A DNA stretch of 58,226 bases, from the NCBI RefSeq assembly GCF_945915435.1, contig NZ_CAMEFG010000023.1:1-58226 (forward strand), read 5' to 3'. Within the stretch, counting starts at the first letter, position 1; every line of letters starts with the position of its first letter. Made by a program: the position numbers and the translations under genes. Shown here piece by piece: positions 1 to 8,348 of this stretch. The notes beneath the pieces are model-generated. The model ran no database searches. It was not told where the DNA came from and saw only the letters and a program-made list of their open reading frames with translations. Origin of the DNA: an uncultured Paracoccus sp. (lineage in GTDB: Bacteria; Pseudomonadota; Alphaproteobacteria; Rhodobacterales; Rhodobacteraceae).

Positions 1-106
1 GGTTCAGCATCTGGACCTCGTGCTCGGCCGCGAATGCAGCCTGCCCGGTCAGGCCCGCGAAACCCAGGGCAAGACCCGTGGCGAGGGCGAAAATTCTGCG
101 GTTCAT
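1..106 (-). CDS. Pseudoazurin (type I blue copper protein), N-terminal part only
   Basis: The reading frame runs off the left edge; only 35 codons are visible. They encode a Sec signal peptide (MNRRIFALATG...) cleaved after a Phe-Ala-Ala-type site, and a mature start AEHEVQMLN. That start matches the opening strand of pseudoazurins, which begin A-T/E-H-E-V-x-M-L-N. An AGGAG box lies six bases before the ATG. Pseudoazurins are periplasmic one-electron carriers. The gene follows soxD by 40 bases on the same strand, so it probably extends the sox transcript and could accept electrons from the Sox proteins. The copper ligands (His, Cys, His, Met) lie outside the window, so the assignment rests on the N-terminus alone. 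Confidence 0.72.
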   Translation of the reverse strand, partial: MNRRIFALATGLALGFAGLTGQAAFAAEHEVQMLN

Positions 107-146
107 CTTGATCTCCTGTAGGGAAAGCGAAAGTGAAGGGGGCCGG

Positions 147-839
147 TCAATCCAGACCGCCCACCCCCTCGGGCGCTTCGGACGTATCGTCGGGGGTGAC
201 ATCCAGAACCGAGGCGTGCCGGGTTATTTCCACGTTGTCCTTGCAGTTTTCCATGCATGGCTCCTGCGAGAACAGCGGATATTCGGTTTCGGGCCGATCA
301 TCCTCGATGAAGCCGTCGGCGTTGGGCATCTGCACTTCGGTGAAATTTTCCTTTGACAGGACGAAATCGTCATCGACGATCATGTTCGAATAAAGGATAT
401 AGGCCGTGAGCGCATAGGTTTCGTCCGGCGTCAGGGTCTGCGCCTGACCGTAAGGCATCGAGCGATGCACGTAATCCCAGACCGTTGAAAGATAGGGCCA
501 ATAGCTGCCTACCGTTTTTTCCGGGCGGTCGTGGTCCAGCGTTCCCTCGCCCCCGGCAAGGCTGGGCCAGTTGTCGATGCCTTCGGCGAAATCGCCGTGG
601 CATGCGGCGCAATAGTCGATGAAAAGCTCTTCGCCCATTGCGACGTCGCCCGATCCGTCGGGCAGGCCCCGGCCATCGGGCAGGACCTTCACGTCCCAGG
701 CCGCGATTTCCTCGGGCAGGGCTTCGCGGCCAAGGCCGAAGGGGCCTGCCCCGCTATCCGCGTCTTGCGCCCATGCCCCACCGCCGGCCAGCAGGACCGC
801 CGCCGCACGAAGCGACAAATCAAGCGGAAACTTCGACAT
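147..839 (-). CDS. soxD: SoxD, cytochrome c subunit of sulfane dehydrogenase, short monoheme form
   Basis: Periplasmic cytochrome partner of SoxC, which removes the six electrons of the protein-bound sulfane sulfur. A signal peptide is followed by one c-type heme site, CAACH, near residue 77 of the 230-residue product, and a likely axial Met in SMPYGQ about 47 residues later. As I recall, SoxD of Paracoccus pantotrophus has about 380 residues and two heme domains; here the C-terminal domain is absent and the protein ends soon after a Cys pair (EPCMENCK). The ATG at 839 is preferred to the GTG at 845 because GGGAG sits eight bases before it. The start overlaps the end of soxC, indicating translational coupling. 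Confidence 0.9.
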   Translation of the reverse strand: MSKFPLDLSLRAAAVLLAGGGAWAQDADSGAGPFGLGREALPEEIAAWDVKVLPDGRGLPDGSGDVAMGEELFIDYCAACHGDFAEGIDNWPSLAGGEGTLDHDRPEKTVGSYWPYLSTVWDYVHRSMPYGQAQTLTPDETYALTAYILYSNMIVDDDFVLSKENFTEVQMPNADGFIEDDRPETEYPLFSQEPCMENCKDNVEITRHASVLDVTPDDTSEAPEGVGGLD

Positions 840-2094
840 TCTCACCGCTCCCGTCCTCTTTGATCCACCAGGTCTGGATGCCGTTGTTGTGATAGATGGA
901 ATTCATTCCCCGGATTTCGCGCAAGGCATCCTTGGTCGGCTGCACATATCCGGTTTCATCGACGGCGCGGGATTGCAGCAGCATTTCCGACCCGTCCCAA
1001 TGGGTGTCCAGATAAAAGCGCGTCATGGCCATCGGCACGCCCGGTGCCGCCAGCCGCGCGGTTTCCCAGGTCTTGCCGCCGTCCTTCGAGACATCGACCC
1101 GCGTGATCGCGCCGCGGCCCGACCATGCGAGGCCGGTAATCACCAGCGGTCCCGGCCCGTGCGTGATCGGCACCTGCGGGCTAGGCGCGGTGACGACGGA
1201 TTTCGCATCCATCACCCAGGTCCATTTGCGTGACGTGCCATCGGCCAGGGTGTCGGTGTATTTCGACGTCTCCTCGCGGCTTTCCACGGCCATGTCGGTC
1301 ACTTCGATCCGGCGCAGCCACTTGACCCACAGGTTGCCCTCCCATCCCGGCACGACCAGCCGGACAGGATAGCCATGTTCCTTGCGCAGCGCCTCGCCAT
1401 TGGCCTTGAAGGCCACCAGAACGTCGTCCATCGCCTTTTCCAGCGGGATCGAGCGGCCATTCGACGAGGCATCCGCACCTTCGACATAGATCCATTTGCC
1501 TTCGGGCTTGACGCCGGCTTCCTCCAGCAGCACCCGCATCGACACACCGACATATTCCATGTTGTGGATCATGCCGTGGGTGAACTGCGACCCGTTCAGT
1601 TGCGCCCCGCCCCATTCCATACCGCTGTTGGCCGCGCATTCGCAGAAATAGACGGCCTGCTTGCGGGGAAAGCGCTCCAGATCCTCGTAGGTGAAGACCA
1701 GCGGGCGCTCGACCAGCCCGTTCACCATCAGCCGGTAATCCGGCTTGGCCAGTTCGATGGCGCCCGAATGGTGGCGCTCGAAGGCGCAACCGGCGGGGGT
1801 AAGGGTGCCGTCCAGCCGATGGATCGGCGTGAAGTTGATCGAACTGATGGTGTCGGCGGTCAACCATTCGACATTGCGCCGGATCACGTCGGATTCGAAA
1901 TGGATCGGCAACCCGTAGGGTGTGGCATCCACGCCCTCGCCCATGAAGCTGGCCCAGTCCTGCACTTCGGTGATCAGGGGATCGGGACCGCCCTGTGCCC
2001 TTGCCTGCGCAGCCAGGGCTGGAAGCGCGACGCTGGCCGCAAGTCCCGCACGCATGAAACCGCGGCGGCTGGTTGTTCCGGTCTTTCCGGTCAT
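820..2094 (-). CDS. soxC: SoxC, molybdenum cofactor subunit of sulfane dehydrogenase
   Basis: Sulfite-oxidase-fold protein that works with SoxD in the periplasm to oxidise the sulfane sulfur of SoxY-bound thiosulfate. The N-terminus has a twin-arginine signal (TSRRGFMRAG then Ala-rich to ARAQ). A central Cys in YFCECAANSG is the expected Mo ligand, followed by the GxxLNGSQFTHGM region and a C-terminal dimerisation domain. Its 424 residues are normal for the family. GGGAGG precedes the ATG by six bases. It lies 14 bases after soxB and overlaps soxD. SoxC and sulfite dehydrogenases are similar, but the sox context decides the name. Confidence 0.95.
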   Translation of the reverse strand: MTGKTGTTSRRGFMRAGLAASVALPALAAQARAQGGPDPLITEVQDWASFMGEGVDATPYGLPIHFESDVIRRNVEWLTADTISSINFTPIHRLDGTLTPAGCAFERHHSGAIELAKPDYRLMVNGLVERPLVFTYEDLERFPRKQAVYFCECAANSGMEWGGAQLNGSQFTHGMIHNMEYVGVSMRVLLEEAGVKPEGKWIYVEGADASSNGRSIPLEKAMDDVLVAFKANGEALRKEHGYPVRLVVPGWEGNLWVKWLRRIEVTDMAVESREETSKYTDTLADGTSRKWTWVMDAKSVVTAPSPQVPITHGPGPLVITGLAWSGRGAITRVDVSKDGGKTWETARLAAPGVPMAMTRFYLDTHWDGSEMLLQSRAVDETGYVQPTKDALREIRGMNSIYHNNGIQTWWIKEDGSGENVEVSA

Positions 2095-2108
2095 GTGGGA
2101 CCTCCCGC

Positions 2109-3800
2109 TCAGATACCCTTGATGGTGATGGGGGACGCGGCATCGCGCGTCGTCAGCGTGCCGGTGCCGCGAATATGGTTTTCGACGACGTCCCAGATCT
2201 GCGGCCCCTCGGTGCCCTCGTTCACCGAGGCCCAGCCGGCGACGACATAGCTGCGCGACGGCTCGATCGGGGCATCGTCCTTCAGCAGGCGCATATCGCT
2301 GATCCGGTCGCCCATCGCGGCGTTCGGGTCGATCGTGTAGGCCAGACCGCCGACACGGACCATGTCGCCGCCCTGCTGATAGTAGGGATCGGCGTTGAAG
2401 ATATTGTCGGCCACGTCTTCCATCACCGTCTTCAGCATCTCGCCCGTCATCTCGTTGCGATAGACCTGGCCATAGGTCATCGAGGTGACGGAATGAATGT
2501 CCTCGCGCGTGATGTCGCCCGGCAGGACCGAGGCCCCCCAGCGCACCCCTGGCGACATGGCGATTTCCGCGTCCCGTTCGGACAGGATGGCGTCGCAGAT
2601 CACATCGTCCCAGGTGCCGTTGAAGTTGCCGCGCCGATACAGAAGCTGGTCGGTCTGGCCGACGACCTCTTCCAGATCGGCCTGATAGGGCGCGCGGATT
2701 TCGTCGATCAGCCCGGCCATTTCCGCGTCGGGCGTAATGACATCCGAAAAGATCGGGATCAGTTTATGGCGGAAACCCATCATCCGGCCGTCGCGGATAT
2801 CCAGATCGACACGGCTGACGAATTTCCCGTGGCTGCCCGAGGCGACGATGATCGTATCGCCCACCAGCACAGGTTCGGGCACCGCATCATGGGTATGGCC
2901 CGACAGGATGACGTCGATGCCCTTCACCCGCCCGGCCATCTTGTGATCGACGTCGAAGCCGTTATGCGACAGGCAAACCACCAGATCGACATTCTTGCCG
3001 CGCAACTCGTCCACCACCTGCTGCATCCGTTGCTCGCGGATGCCAAAGCTGTATTCGGGGAACATCCAGCTTGGGTTGGCGATGGGCAGATAGGGGAAGG
3101 CCTGCCCGATCACGCCGACGGACAGCCCGCCGGTCTCGAAGATCTGATATGGCTCGAAGGCCGGTTCGTCCCATTCGGAATCGTAGATATTGGCGCCCAG
3201 GAAGGGAAACCGGCACATCTCGATCAGTTCCTGCACGCGCTCGGTGCCGAAGGTGAATTCCCAGTGGCTGGTCATCGCGTCCACACCCAGCAGGTTCTGC
3301 ACGCGGACCATATCCTCGCCCTGCGTTTGCAGGCTGGTATAGCTGCCGTGCCAGGTATCCCCGCCGTCCAGCAGCAGCGCGTCCGGGCGCGCGGCGCGGA
3401 TCGCCTTGACCACGGTGGCGATGCGGTCGAAGCCGCCCATCCGGCCATAGCTCTGCGCCAGCGAGGCGAAATCGGGCCAGGTCAGCGCATAGGCCTCGGG
3501 GCTGCCGGGCGCGATGCCGAACATCTGCTGGAACGCCTCGCCCACGACATGCGGCACCCGCCCGGCGGCCTCGCCGATGCCGATATTGGTGTCGGGTTCG
3601 CGAAACCAGATCGGTTTCAGATGGGCATGGGCATCGGTGATATGGATCAACGTGAGATTGCCGAAATCATCGAATTGCAGCAATTGATCCTGCGCCAAGG
3701 ACTGCTGCGCCATGACACGGGACCAGTTCGAGGTCCCCAATCCCGACAGGATGGCCGAAGTCGCAAGACCGGCCTGAAGAAATTCGCGTCGCGAAATCAT
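2109..3800 (-). CDS. soxB: SoxB, dimanganese thiosulfohydrolase
   Basis: Periplasmic hydrolase that releases sulfate from SoxY-cysteine S-sulfonate. The 563-residue protein has a Tat signal (SRREFLQAG) and the calcineurin-like metallophosphoesterase motifs of the 5'-nucleotidase family: DAHAH near residue 56, GGDTWHG, LSHNG and SGHTHD, followed by a 5'-nucleotidase C-terminal domain. These supply the two-metal site. GAAGG lies seven bases before the ATG. It sits between soxA and soxC in the conserved sox order. Confidence 0.96.
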   Translation of the reverse strand: MISRREFLQAGLATSAILSGLGTSNWSRVMAQQSLAQDQLLQFDDFGNLTLIHITDAHAHLKPIWFREPDTNIGIGEAAGRVPHVVGEAFQQMFGIAPGSPEAYALTWPDFASLAQSYGRMGGFDRIATVVKAIRAARPDALLLDGGDTWHGSYTSLQTQGEDMVRVQNLLGVDAMTSHWEFTFGTERVQELIEMCRFPFLGANIYDSEWDEPAFEPYQIFETGGLSVGVIGQAFPYLPIANPSWMFPEYSFGIREQRMQQVVDELRGKNVDLVVCLSHNGFDVDHKMAGRVKGIDVILSGHTHDAVPEPVLVGDTIIVASGSHGKFVSRVDLDIRDGRMMGFRHKLIPIFSDVITPDAEMAGLIDEIRAPYQADLEEVVGQTDQLLYRRGNFNGTWDDVICDAILSERDAEIAMSPGVRWGASVLPGDITREDIHSVTSMTYGQVYRNEMTGEMLKTVMEDVADNIFNADPYYQQGGDMVRVGGLAYTIDPNAAMGDRISDMRLLKDDAPIEPSRSYVVAGWASVNEGTEGPQIWDVVENHIRGTGTLTTRDAASPITIKGI

Positions 3801-3845
3801 GCGGCTACCTTCTTTGTATTGACAGGACGGGACCGCCCTGCCCCG

Positions 3846-4721
3846 TTAATGGCGGACGGCAGGCGTTTCGACCGGCAACCCCATGCCGCGAGAGGCGACA
3901 TACAGCTCCAATTCGCGGAACTCCTGGCTGCCGGGGGCAAAGGTCTCGCCCCGCGTATCCCGGACACAGCCGACGAAACGCTGATGCATGGAGACCGCGC
4001 CCTGATCCTTCAGGCGATACAGCGGAAAGCCGTTGACCTGCCCCTGGCTCAGGTGGTCCGAGCGGATATAGTTGCCGAAGTTGTCCTCGTGGCAATTCGC
4101 GCAGGACATCTCCAACTGGCCGAAGCGGGTGTAATACATCTCCTTGCCCTTCTCCCAGAAGGGCGCGGCCTCGCCGTCGATCTGGACCTCGACGGGCATG
4201 CCGCGGGATTGCAGGCCGATGGCGGCGGTCATGTTCTTCATTTCCTGGCTGTTCCAGCCCCACGGCTCGGCTTCCATGCGGGTTTCGCGGCAGTCGTTGA
4301 CGTAGTTCTCAAGCGACCACAACTCGCCATCCGCATTGACCCTGGGCATCGCGGCGCGGACGCCCTTCATGCTGTCCTCGATACTGTTGTGACAGTCGGC
4401 ACAGGATTGGTTCGCGGCCCCTTCGGGCGTGTCCCAGGCGGCAAGTCCCGCATCCACGAACAGAAACATCGGGTTGTCGAAATCGTCCTTTTGCATGGCG
4501 CGCGTCTCGGTGTCGCGAAAGCGCCAGCCGGAATAAATCGTCTCGCCCAGAACGCCGCCGAGGTGTTCCGGGGCAGGAGTATCGGTCATCAGTTCCAGTT
4601 CCTCGTTGATGACCAGTTCGTCATCCATCACCGGATCCGCCGAGGCCGTGACAGCGGCCAATGTCATGGCTGCAACTGCGGCGACAGTCGTGGCGGCTCC
4701 AAGGCTGCGATACGGCTTCAT
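3846..4721 (-). CDS. soxA: SoxA, diheme cytochrome c of the SoxXA complex
   Basis: SoxA joins SoxX to form the periplasmic c-type cytochrome that attaches thiosulfate oxidatively to the SoxY cysteine. The 291-residue product has a Sec signal ending near ASA and two heme sites, CADCH (residues 107-111) and CANCH (207-211). The catalytic cysteine is C252 in GCVRDTRGE; in the family it is modified to a persulfide heme ligand. The ATG at 4721 has GGAGGA seven bases upstream; the frame stays open further upstream but reads as non-coding. It follows soxZ after 61 bases. Confidence 0.95.
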   Translation of the reverse strand: MKPYRSLGAATTVAAVAAMTLAAVTASADPVMDDELVINEELELMTDTPAPEHLGGVLGETIYSGWRFRDTETRAMQKDDFDNPMFLFVDAGLAAWDTPEGAANQSCADCHNSIEDSMKGVRAAMPRVNADGELWSLENYVNDCRETRMEAEPWGWNSQEMKNMTAAIGLQSRGMPVEVQIDGEAAPFWEKGKEMYYTRFGQLEMSCANCHEDNFGNYIRSDHLSQGQVNGFPLYRLKDQGAVSMHQRFVGCVRDTRGETFAPGSQEFRELELYVASRGMGLPVETPAVRH

Positions 4722-4782
4722 AACATGCTCCTCCCGTCGGGATGGGGCGCGGGCCGGGTTCCGCGCCAACTGTTCGTGGCGC

Positions 4783-5112
4783 TCAGGCAACCTCGATGGA
4801 TTGCACATCCTCGTAGACCGAGCCGTCGTCGTCATACCAGGTGAACTTGAAGTCGCCGCTTTCGGGCAGCTTGACCGAGAATTCGATGTAGGGATTCGTG
4901 CTGATCGCAGGCTCGAGCGTCGCATCCAGCACCGAGGTGCCGTTGAACTCGGCGGTGAAGCGGTTGATGATCGAGCGCGGAATGGTGTTTCCGTCGCGAT
5001 CCTTGCGCTGACCCGATTCCATTGGATGCGAAATCAGGGTCTTGATCACCACGACCTCGTCCACCGATGCGGACTTGGGGACACGAACGCGGGGTTTTAC
5101 GTTATCTGCCAT
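4783..5112 (-). CDS. soxZ: SoxZ, sulfur-carrier complex subunit
   Basis: Small (109 aa) immunoglobulin-like partner of SoxY. It has no signal peptide and is expected to be exported with SoxY through the Tat signal of that subunit. The sequence shows the family pattern: a basic start (RVRVPKSASVDEVV), then ISHPMESGQRKD and a C-terminal FTWYDDDGSVYE strand pair. GGGAGGA precedes the ATG. It is separated from soxY by 23 bases. Confidence 0.95.
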   Translation of the reverse strand: MADNVKPRVRVPKSASVDEVVVIKTLISHPMESGQRKDRDGNTIPRSIINRFTAEFNGTSVLDATLEPAISTNPYIEFSVKLPESGDFKFTWYDDDGSVYEDVQSIEVA

Positions 5113-5135
5113 TGGTTTCCTCCCGTTTTGCGGTC

Positions 5136-5582
5136 TCAGCCGCCGCAGCCGCCGATGGTGACCTTGATATTGGCCGATGTGCGAACGAAATTGCCGTCGG
5201 CCAGCTTGGCGATGGCAACGACATCCTGCGTCTCGGCCAGGCGAATGCGCGTCGATGCGGACTGGCTGCCCGACAGTTCCCCGAAGCTGAACCGGGCGAC
5301 GCCGGGCGTCGGGTTGCCCATTGCCAGAAGCAGGATTTCCGACGCGCCGGGGGCATCGACCGAAATCGGAACGGTGTTGCCGTTCTCGGCGATCTCGGGC
5401 GCGGTCAGCTTGACGCCGTCGCCATCCGCGACCTCCGCGCCGCCGGTGAACTCATTGATGAATTCCTCGGCGGAAAGCCCTTCTTCCGCCGTATCCTGAG
5501 CGAGAAGGACCGAGGGCATCATCGCCAGAGCGGTCACTCCCGCACCCACGGCCAATGCTGCCCGCCTTGTAAGCAATGTCAT
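5136..5582 (-). CDS. soxY: SoxY, sulfur-carrier protein
   Basis: Periplasmic carrier on which all Sox intermediates stay covalently bound. The 148-residue product has a twin-arginine signal (LLTRRAALAVGAG) ending in LAQ, and the diagnostic flexible C-terminal GGCGG tail; C146 is the substrate-binding thiol. The start at 5582 has GGAGG five bases upstream. A much longer open frame exists upstream but overlaps soxX and is not used. Confidence 0.96.
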   Translation of the reverse strand: MTLLTRRAALAVGAGVTALAMMPSVLLAQDTAEEGLSAEEFINEFTGGAEVADGDGVKLTAPEIAENGNTVPISVDAPGASEILLLAMGNPTPGVARFSFGELSGSQSASTRIRLAETQDVVAIAKLADGNFVRTSANIKVTIGGCGG

Positions 5583-5632
5583 TGTTTCCTCCATATATCG
5601 GTTCTTCATCCGCGCCGCCCGCTGACCGCGGA

Positions 5633-6112
5633 TCATTCCTTGAGCGTCACCAGATAGGCGACGACATCCTCGACCTGCTGGGCCGTCAGGATCGGCTGGA
5701 TATCCTCGGGCGCGTCCGGGGCGTTTCCGGTAAACTCGACGCCAGGCCGGATGAACGGGCCGACCTTGTACATTCCCGGCATGAAACTGTCGGGAAACAA
5801 CTGCTTGGCGTCGACGACGATGCCGCGCAGTTCGGCTTCGGTCCAGCGGTCGCCCGCCCCCTGCAACTCGGGCGCGATGGTGCCGTGGAAAGGCACATCC
5901 TCCATCGCTTCGACCGAATGGCAGGCGACGCAATTTCCCAGGGCATTCGTCGCCATGACGGCCCTGCCCTCTTCGGGATCGCCCGGCGTATCGGTCAGCG
6001 GCTGCTCGATCGAGCCGTATTCGCCCCAGACGATATCCCCCGGAGCCACATCCGCAGATGCGCCCGCCGCCCACAGAACGGCGATCATGCCGATTACGGA
6101 TGCACGGAACAT
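5633..6112 (-). CDS. soxX: SoxX, monoheme cytochrome c of the SoxXA complex
   Basis: First gene of the leftward sox operon. The 159-residue product has a signal peptide (to GASA), one heme site CVACH at residues 61-65 and a likely axial Met in the SFMPGMYKVG stretch. It partners SoxA. The start at 6112 has GGGAGGG seven bases upstream. The region upstream holds the AT-rich divergent promoter shared with soxR. Confidence 0.94.
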   Translation of the reverse strand: MFRASVIGMIAVLWAAGASADVAPGDIVWGEYGSIEQPLTDTPGDPEEGRAVMATNALGNCVACHSVEAMEDVPFHGTIAPELQGAGDRWTEAELRGIVVDAKQLFPDSFMPGMYKVGPFIRPGVEFTGNAPDAPEDIQPILTAQQVEDVVAYLVTLKE

Positions 6113-6207
6113 GAAGCATCCCTCCCTGATTCTGCTTGTTCGCTGACGCCTTGCGTCCTCCCTCATGCAGTGCATGCTTGCATGCTGGCGGCACGATGGC
6201 AATATAT

Positions 6208-6229
6208 ATTATGATGATTGAATATTCAA
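6208..6229. promoter_or_regulatory. Candidate SoxR operator in the soxX-soxR divergent promoter
   Basis: ATTA-N8-GAAT occupies 6208-6223 and overlaps the perfect palindrome TTGAATATTCAA at 6218-6229. Persulfide-sensing ArsR regulators (BigR, SqrR, SoxR) are known to bind ATTC-N8-GAAT-like sites. The same spacing recurs at 8884 and 10301. Binding by the local SoxR is inferred. Confidence 0.6.
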
Positions 6230-6360
6230 ATGTGCGACAATCTGTCGATTGCCTTTGTCCCTGCCGAGAAGGAAAATAGAGCATATGGTGCCTGCACAAG
6301 CAGGCGAAATCATTTGGAAACCGTCGGCCGGCAAGGCAAACGATGTCACAGAGGAAGAAA

Positions 6361-6758
6361 TGATGACGAACTCAGAAGGGGTTGTCCAAAACTCTCTGTT
6401 TGATCTGATCTTTGGCTGGCGCGAGGGTGAACAAGCAGCGCCCATTCCAAAACCGGCGGACGCGGACATGTCCCTGGAAGCGGCGGCGAATATCTTCAAG
6501 GCACTGGGGCACGAGGGTCGGCTGCTGATCCTGTGCCATCTGTCATCCGGCGAAAAAAGCGTCAACGAGCTTGAAAACATGCTCGACGCGCGGCAGTCTG
6601 CGGTCAGTCAGCAACTCGCCAGATTGCGCATGCAAGGGCTGGTCACCAACCGGCGCGAGGGGCAGACAATCTACTACTCGATCAAGGATCAGCGAATCAT
6701 GGAACTGCTGCGCGCGTTCGGGACCATCTTCTACGCCCCATCTCCGACACAGGAATGA
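6361..6758 (+). CDS. soxR: SoxR, ArsR-family repressor of sox genes
   Basis: Cytoplasmic winged-helix regulator expected to repress sox genes until sulfur species react with its thiols. The 132-residue product has an ArsR fold: helix LGHEGRLLILCHLSSGE, recognition helix ARQSAVSQQLARLR and wing VTNRREGQTIYYS. GAGG six bases before the ATG supports 6361; a longer frame starting at 6249 lacks such a site. Only one cysteine (C59 in ILCHL) is present. The second Cys that SqrR/BigR relatives carry near the C-terminus is replaced, with Tyr125 at the expected spot. It overlaps soxT by four bases. Confidence 0.88.
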
Positions 6759-7816
6759 CGTTTTTCCCAGGCATTCCGGCCATCTCGCCGGACGCTCAGG
6801 CAGGACTGGTCGGGCTGGCTGTCGGTCTGTTGATCGGTGGGGCCGCAAGACTTGCTGATTTCTGCACGCTTTCGGCGATCGAGACGGCGGTTCTCGGGCG
6901 CGATTACCGGCGGATTCACATCTGGGGCATCGCATTGGGGTCCGCGATAATCGGAACGCATATGGCGGATGCCGCAGGGCTGATGAACATCTCAAGCAGC
7001 GTTTATCACGCCATCGCCTGGAACCCTTTTGCCAGCATCATCGGCGGGCTGATTTTCGGCTATGGAATGGCGCTGGCCGGAAATTGCGGCTTCGGCGCCC
7101 TGATCCGGGCGGGCGGCGGGGACATCCGCTCGATCGTGATCGTCGTCGTTCTGGGCATCTCGGCCTATTTCACCCTGGCCGGTCCGTTCGGCCCCTTGCG
7201 AAACCGCCTGTTCCCGCAAGAGGTGCAGGATGGTTCCCACGGCATCGCCATCGGCCTGTCCTCGCTGCTGGGTGTATCGCCGCTGGGGATCGCGGCGCTG
7301 ATCGGAACGGCGCTGATCGCGCTGGGCCTGCGCCATCCACAGGTCAGGCGCTCTTCGGTGACGATCATCGGCGCGGTGGTCGTCGGCCTGTCCGTCGTGC
7401 TGGCATTTGTCGGGACATCCTTTGTCGCCAATGAAAGCCTGGACGCCGTGCTGGTCGAGGGCCCTTCCTATACGACGCCCATCGGCCGCACGATCCTGTA
7501 TCTGATGACATCGACCGGAACGATGCCGTCCTTTTCCGTCGGGCTGGTGGGCGGCACGCTTGCAGGCGCGTTTCTGGCGACGAAATGGCGGCGGACCTTC
7601 CACTGGGAAGCCTGCGACGACCCGCGCGAACTGGGCCGCCAACTGGGCGGAGCGGTCCTGATGGGGGTCGGCGGCGTCATCGCGCTGGGATGCACCATCG
7701 GCCTTGGCCTGACGGCCACCGCGACGCTGGCATGGGCCGGGCCGGTGACACTGGGCGCGATCGCCATCGGCACCTATGTCGGGCTGGTGCATCTGGTGGC
7801 CGGCAGCGACGACTGA
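6755..7816 (+). CDS. soxT: SoxT, YeeE/YedE-family sulfur-compound transporter
   Basis: Polytopic inner-membrane protein (353 aa, about nine or ten hydrophobic segments). Members of this family import thiosulfate through a row of conserved cysteines; those visible are DFCTLSAIE, AGNCGFGALIRAGGGD and LGCTIGLG, matching the TsuA-type cysteines. The ATGA overlap with soxR suggests joint expression, consistent with a role in delivering a signal or sulfur substrate to the cytoplasm. Which sulfur species it moves cannot be told from sequence. Confidence 0.85.
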   Translation: MTFFPGIPAISPDAQAGLVGLAVGLLIGGAARLADFCTLSAIETAVLGRDYRRIHIWGIALGSAIIGTHMADAAGLMNISSSVYHAIAWNPFASIIGGLIFGYGMALAGNCGFGALIRAGGGDIRSIVIVVVLGISAYFTLAGPFGPLRNRLFPQEVQDGSHGIAIGLSSLLGVSPLGIAALIGTALIALGLRHPQVRRSSVTIIGAVVVGLSVVLAFVGTSFVANESLDAVLVEGPSYTTPIGRTILYLMTSTGTMPSFSVGLVGGTLAGAFLATKWRRTFHWEACDDPRELGRQLGGAVLMGVGGVIALGCTIGLGLTATATLAWAGPVTLGAIAIGTYVGLVHLVAGSDD

Positions 7817-7820
7817 AAGG

Positions 7821-7850
7821 CCGGCCTGAACAAAGGATGCAGGCCGGTTT
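7821..7850. terminator. Hairpin terminator between convergent soxT and DUF302 gene
   Basis: Stem CCGGCCTG (7821-7828) pairs with CAGGCCGG (7840-7847) around an 11-base loop and is followed by TTT on the plus strand. It lies in the 44-base gap between two convergent genes. Confidence 0.7.
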
Positions 7851-7860
7851 CTCGCGTGAC

Positions 7861-8319
7861 CTATTCGGCGGCGGTATCGACCAGCCGCGTCAGCAATTCG
7901 TTCACAGGCGCCATCGACTCGCCGGGATAAAGCCGATGGCCAAGCGTCACCTCGCCGGGCGTGTCGGCTGCCTCATAGACAAAGATGCCGTAGGGGCAGA
8001 ATTGCAGGTTGGCCAGGTCCGCCTCCATCGCCGCGCGCGACAGCGTGGCCGAGCAGAACGAAAACACATCGGCATGCAGGAAGAGATCCGCCGCGCCCCC
8101 GACATCTTCCTTCGTCCGGTTCAGCATGTTGCCGACATGGCTGCGCAGGTCGATCACCAGGCCTTCGTTGATGATCGCCTGTTCGACCGCAAAGGCAACG
8201 TCGTCGAACGATCCCTCGACCACCGTCGAATAGGAACCGTTGTCCGATTCGGCCTGCGCCGGAACCGGGGCATATACGATCAGGGCCGCCAGCAACGGCA
8301 AGGCAAACAGCTTTTTCAT
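7861..8319 (-). CDS. Periplasmic DUF302-domain protein
   Basis: The 152-residue product has a Sec signal (MKKLFALPLL to AQA) and a DUF302 fold: SYSTVVEGSFDDVAFAVEQAI, then NMLNRTKEDVGG and a C-terminal P-x-E/LLTRLV region. DUF302 proteins are common in sulfur-oxidation loci, but their role is unsettled. Two cysteines (SFCSAT, LQFCPYG) could bind metal or form a disulfide. GGAGG sits five bases before the ATG at 8319. It follows soxS by 29 bases on the same strand, so the two are probably co-transcribed. Confidence 0.8.
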   Translation of the reverse strand: MKKLFALPLLAALIVYAPVPAQAESDNGSYSTVVEGSFDDVAFAVEQAIINEGLVIDLRSHVGNMLNRTKEDVGGAADLFLHADVFSFCSATLSRAAMEADLANLQFCPYGIFVYEAADTPGEVTLGHRLYPGESMAPVNELLTRLVDTAAE

Positions 8320-8348
8320 CTCATCCTCCCAAGTTGAGAAATTCCAGT

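Noticed and set aside
820..2094. SoxC as an ordinary sulfite dehydrogenase (SorA)
   Set aside because: Its place between soxB and soxD and the overlap with soxD identify it as the sulfane dehydrogenase subunit.
2073..4844. Very long plus-strand open frame opposite soxB and soxA (923 codons)
   Set aside because: It is a GC-rich antisense shadow: the opposite strand encodes clear SoxB and SoxA motifs with ribosome sites, while this frame has no recognisable domain.
5136..6299. SoxY frame extended upstream to 6299
   Set aside because: The upstream part overlaps soxX and does not look like protein; SoxY has its own ribosome site and Tat signal at 5582.
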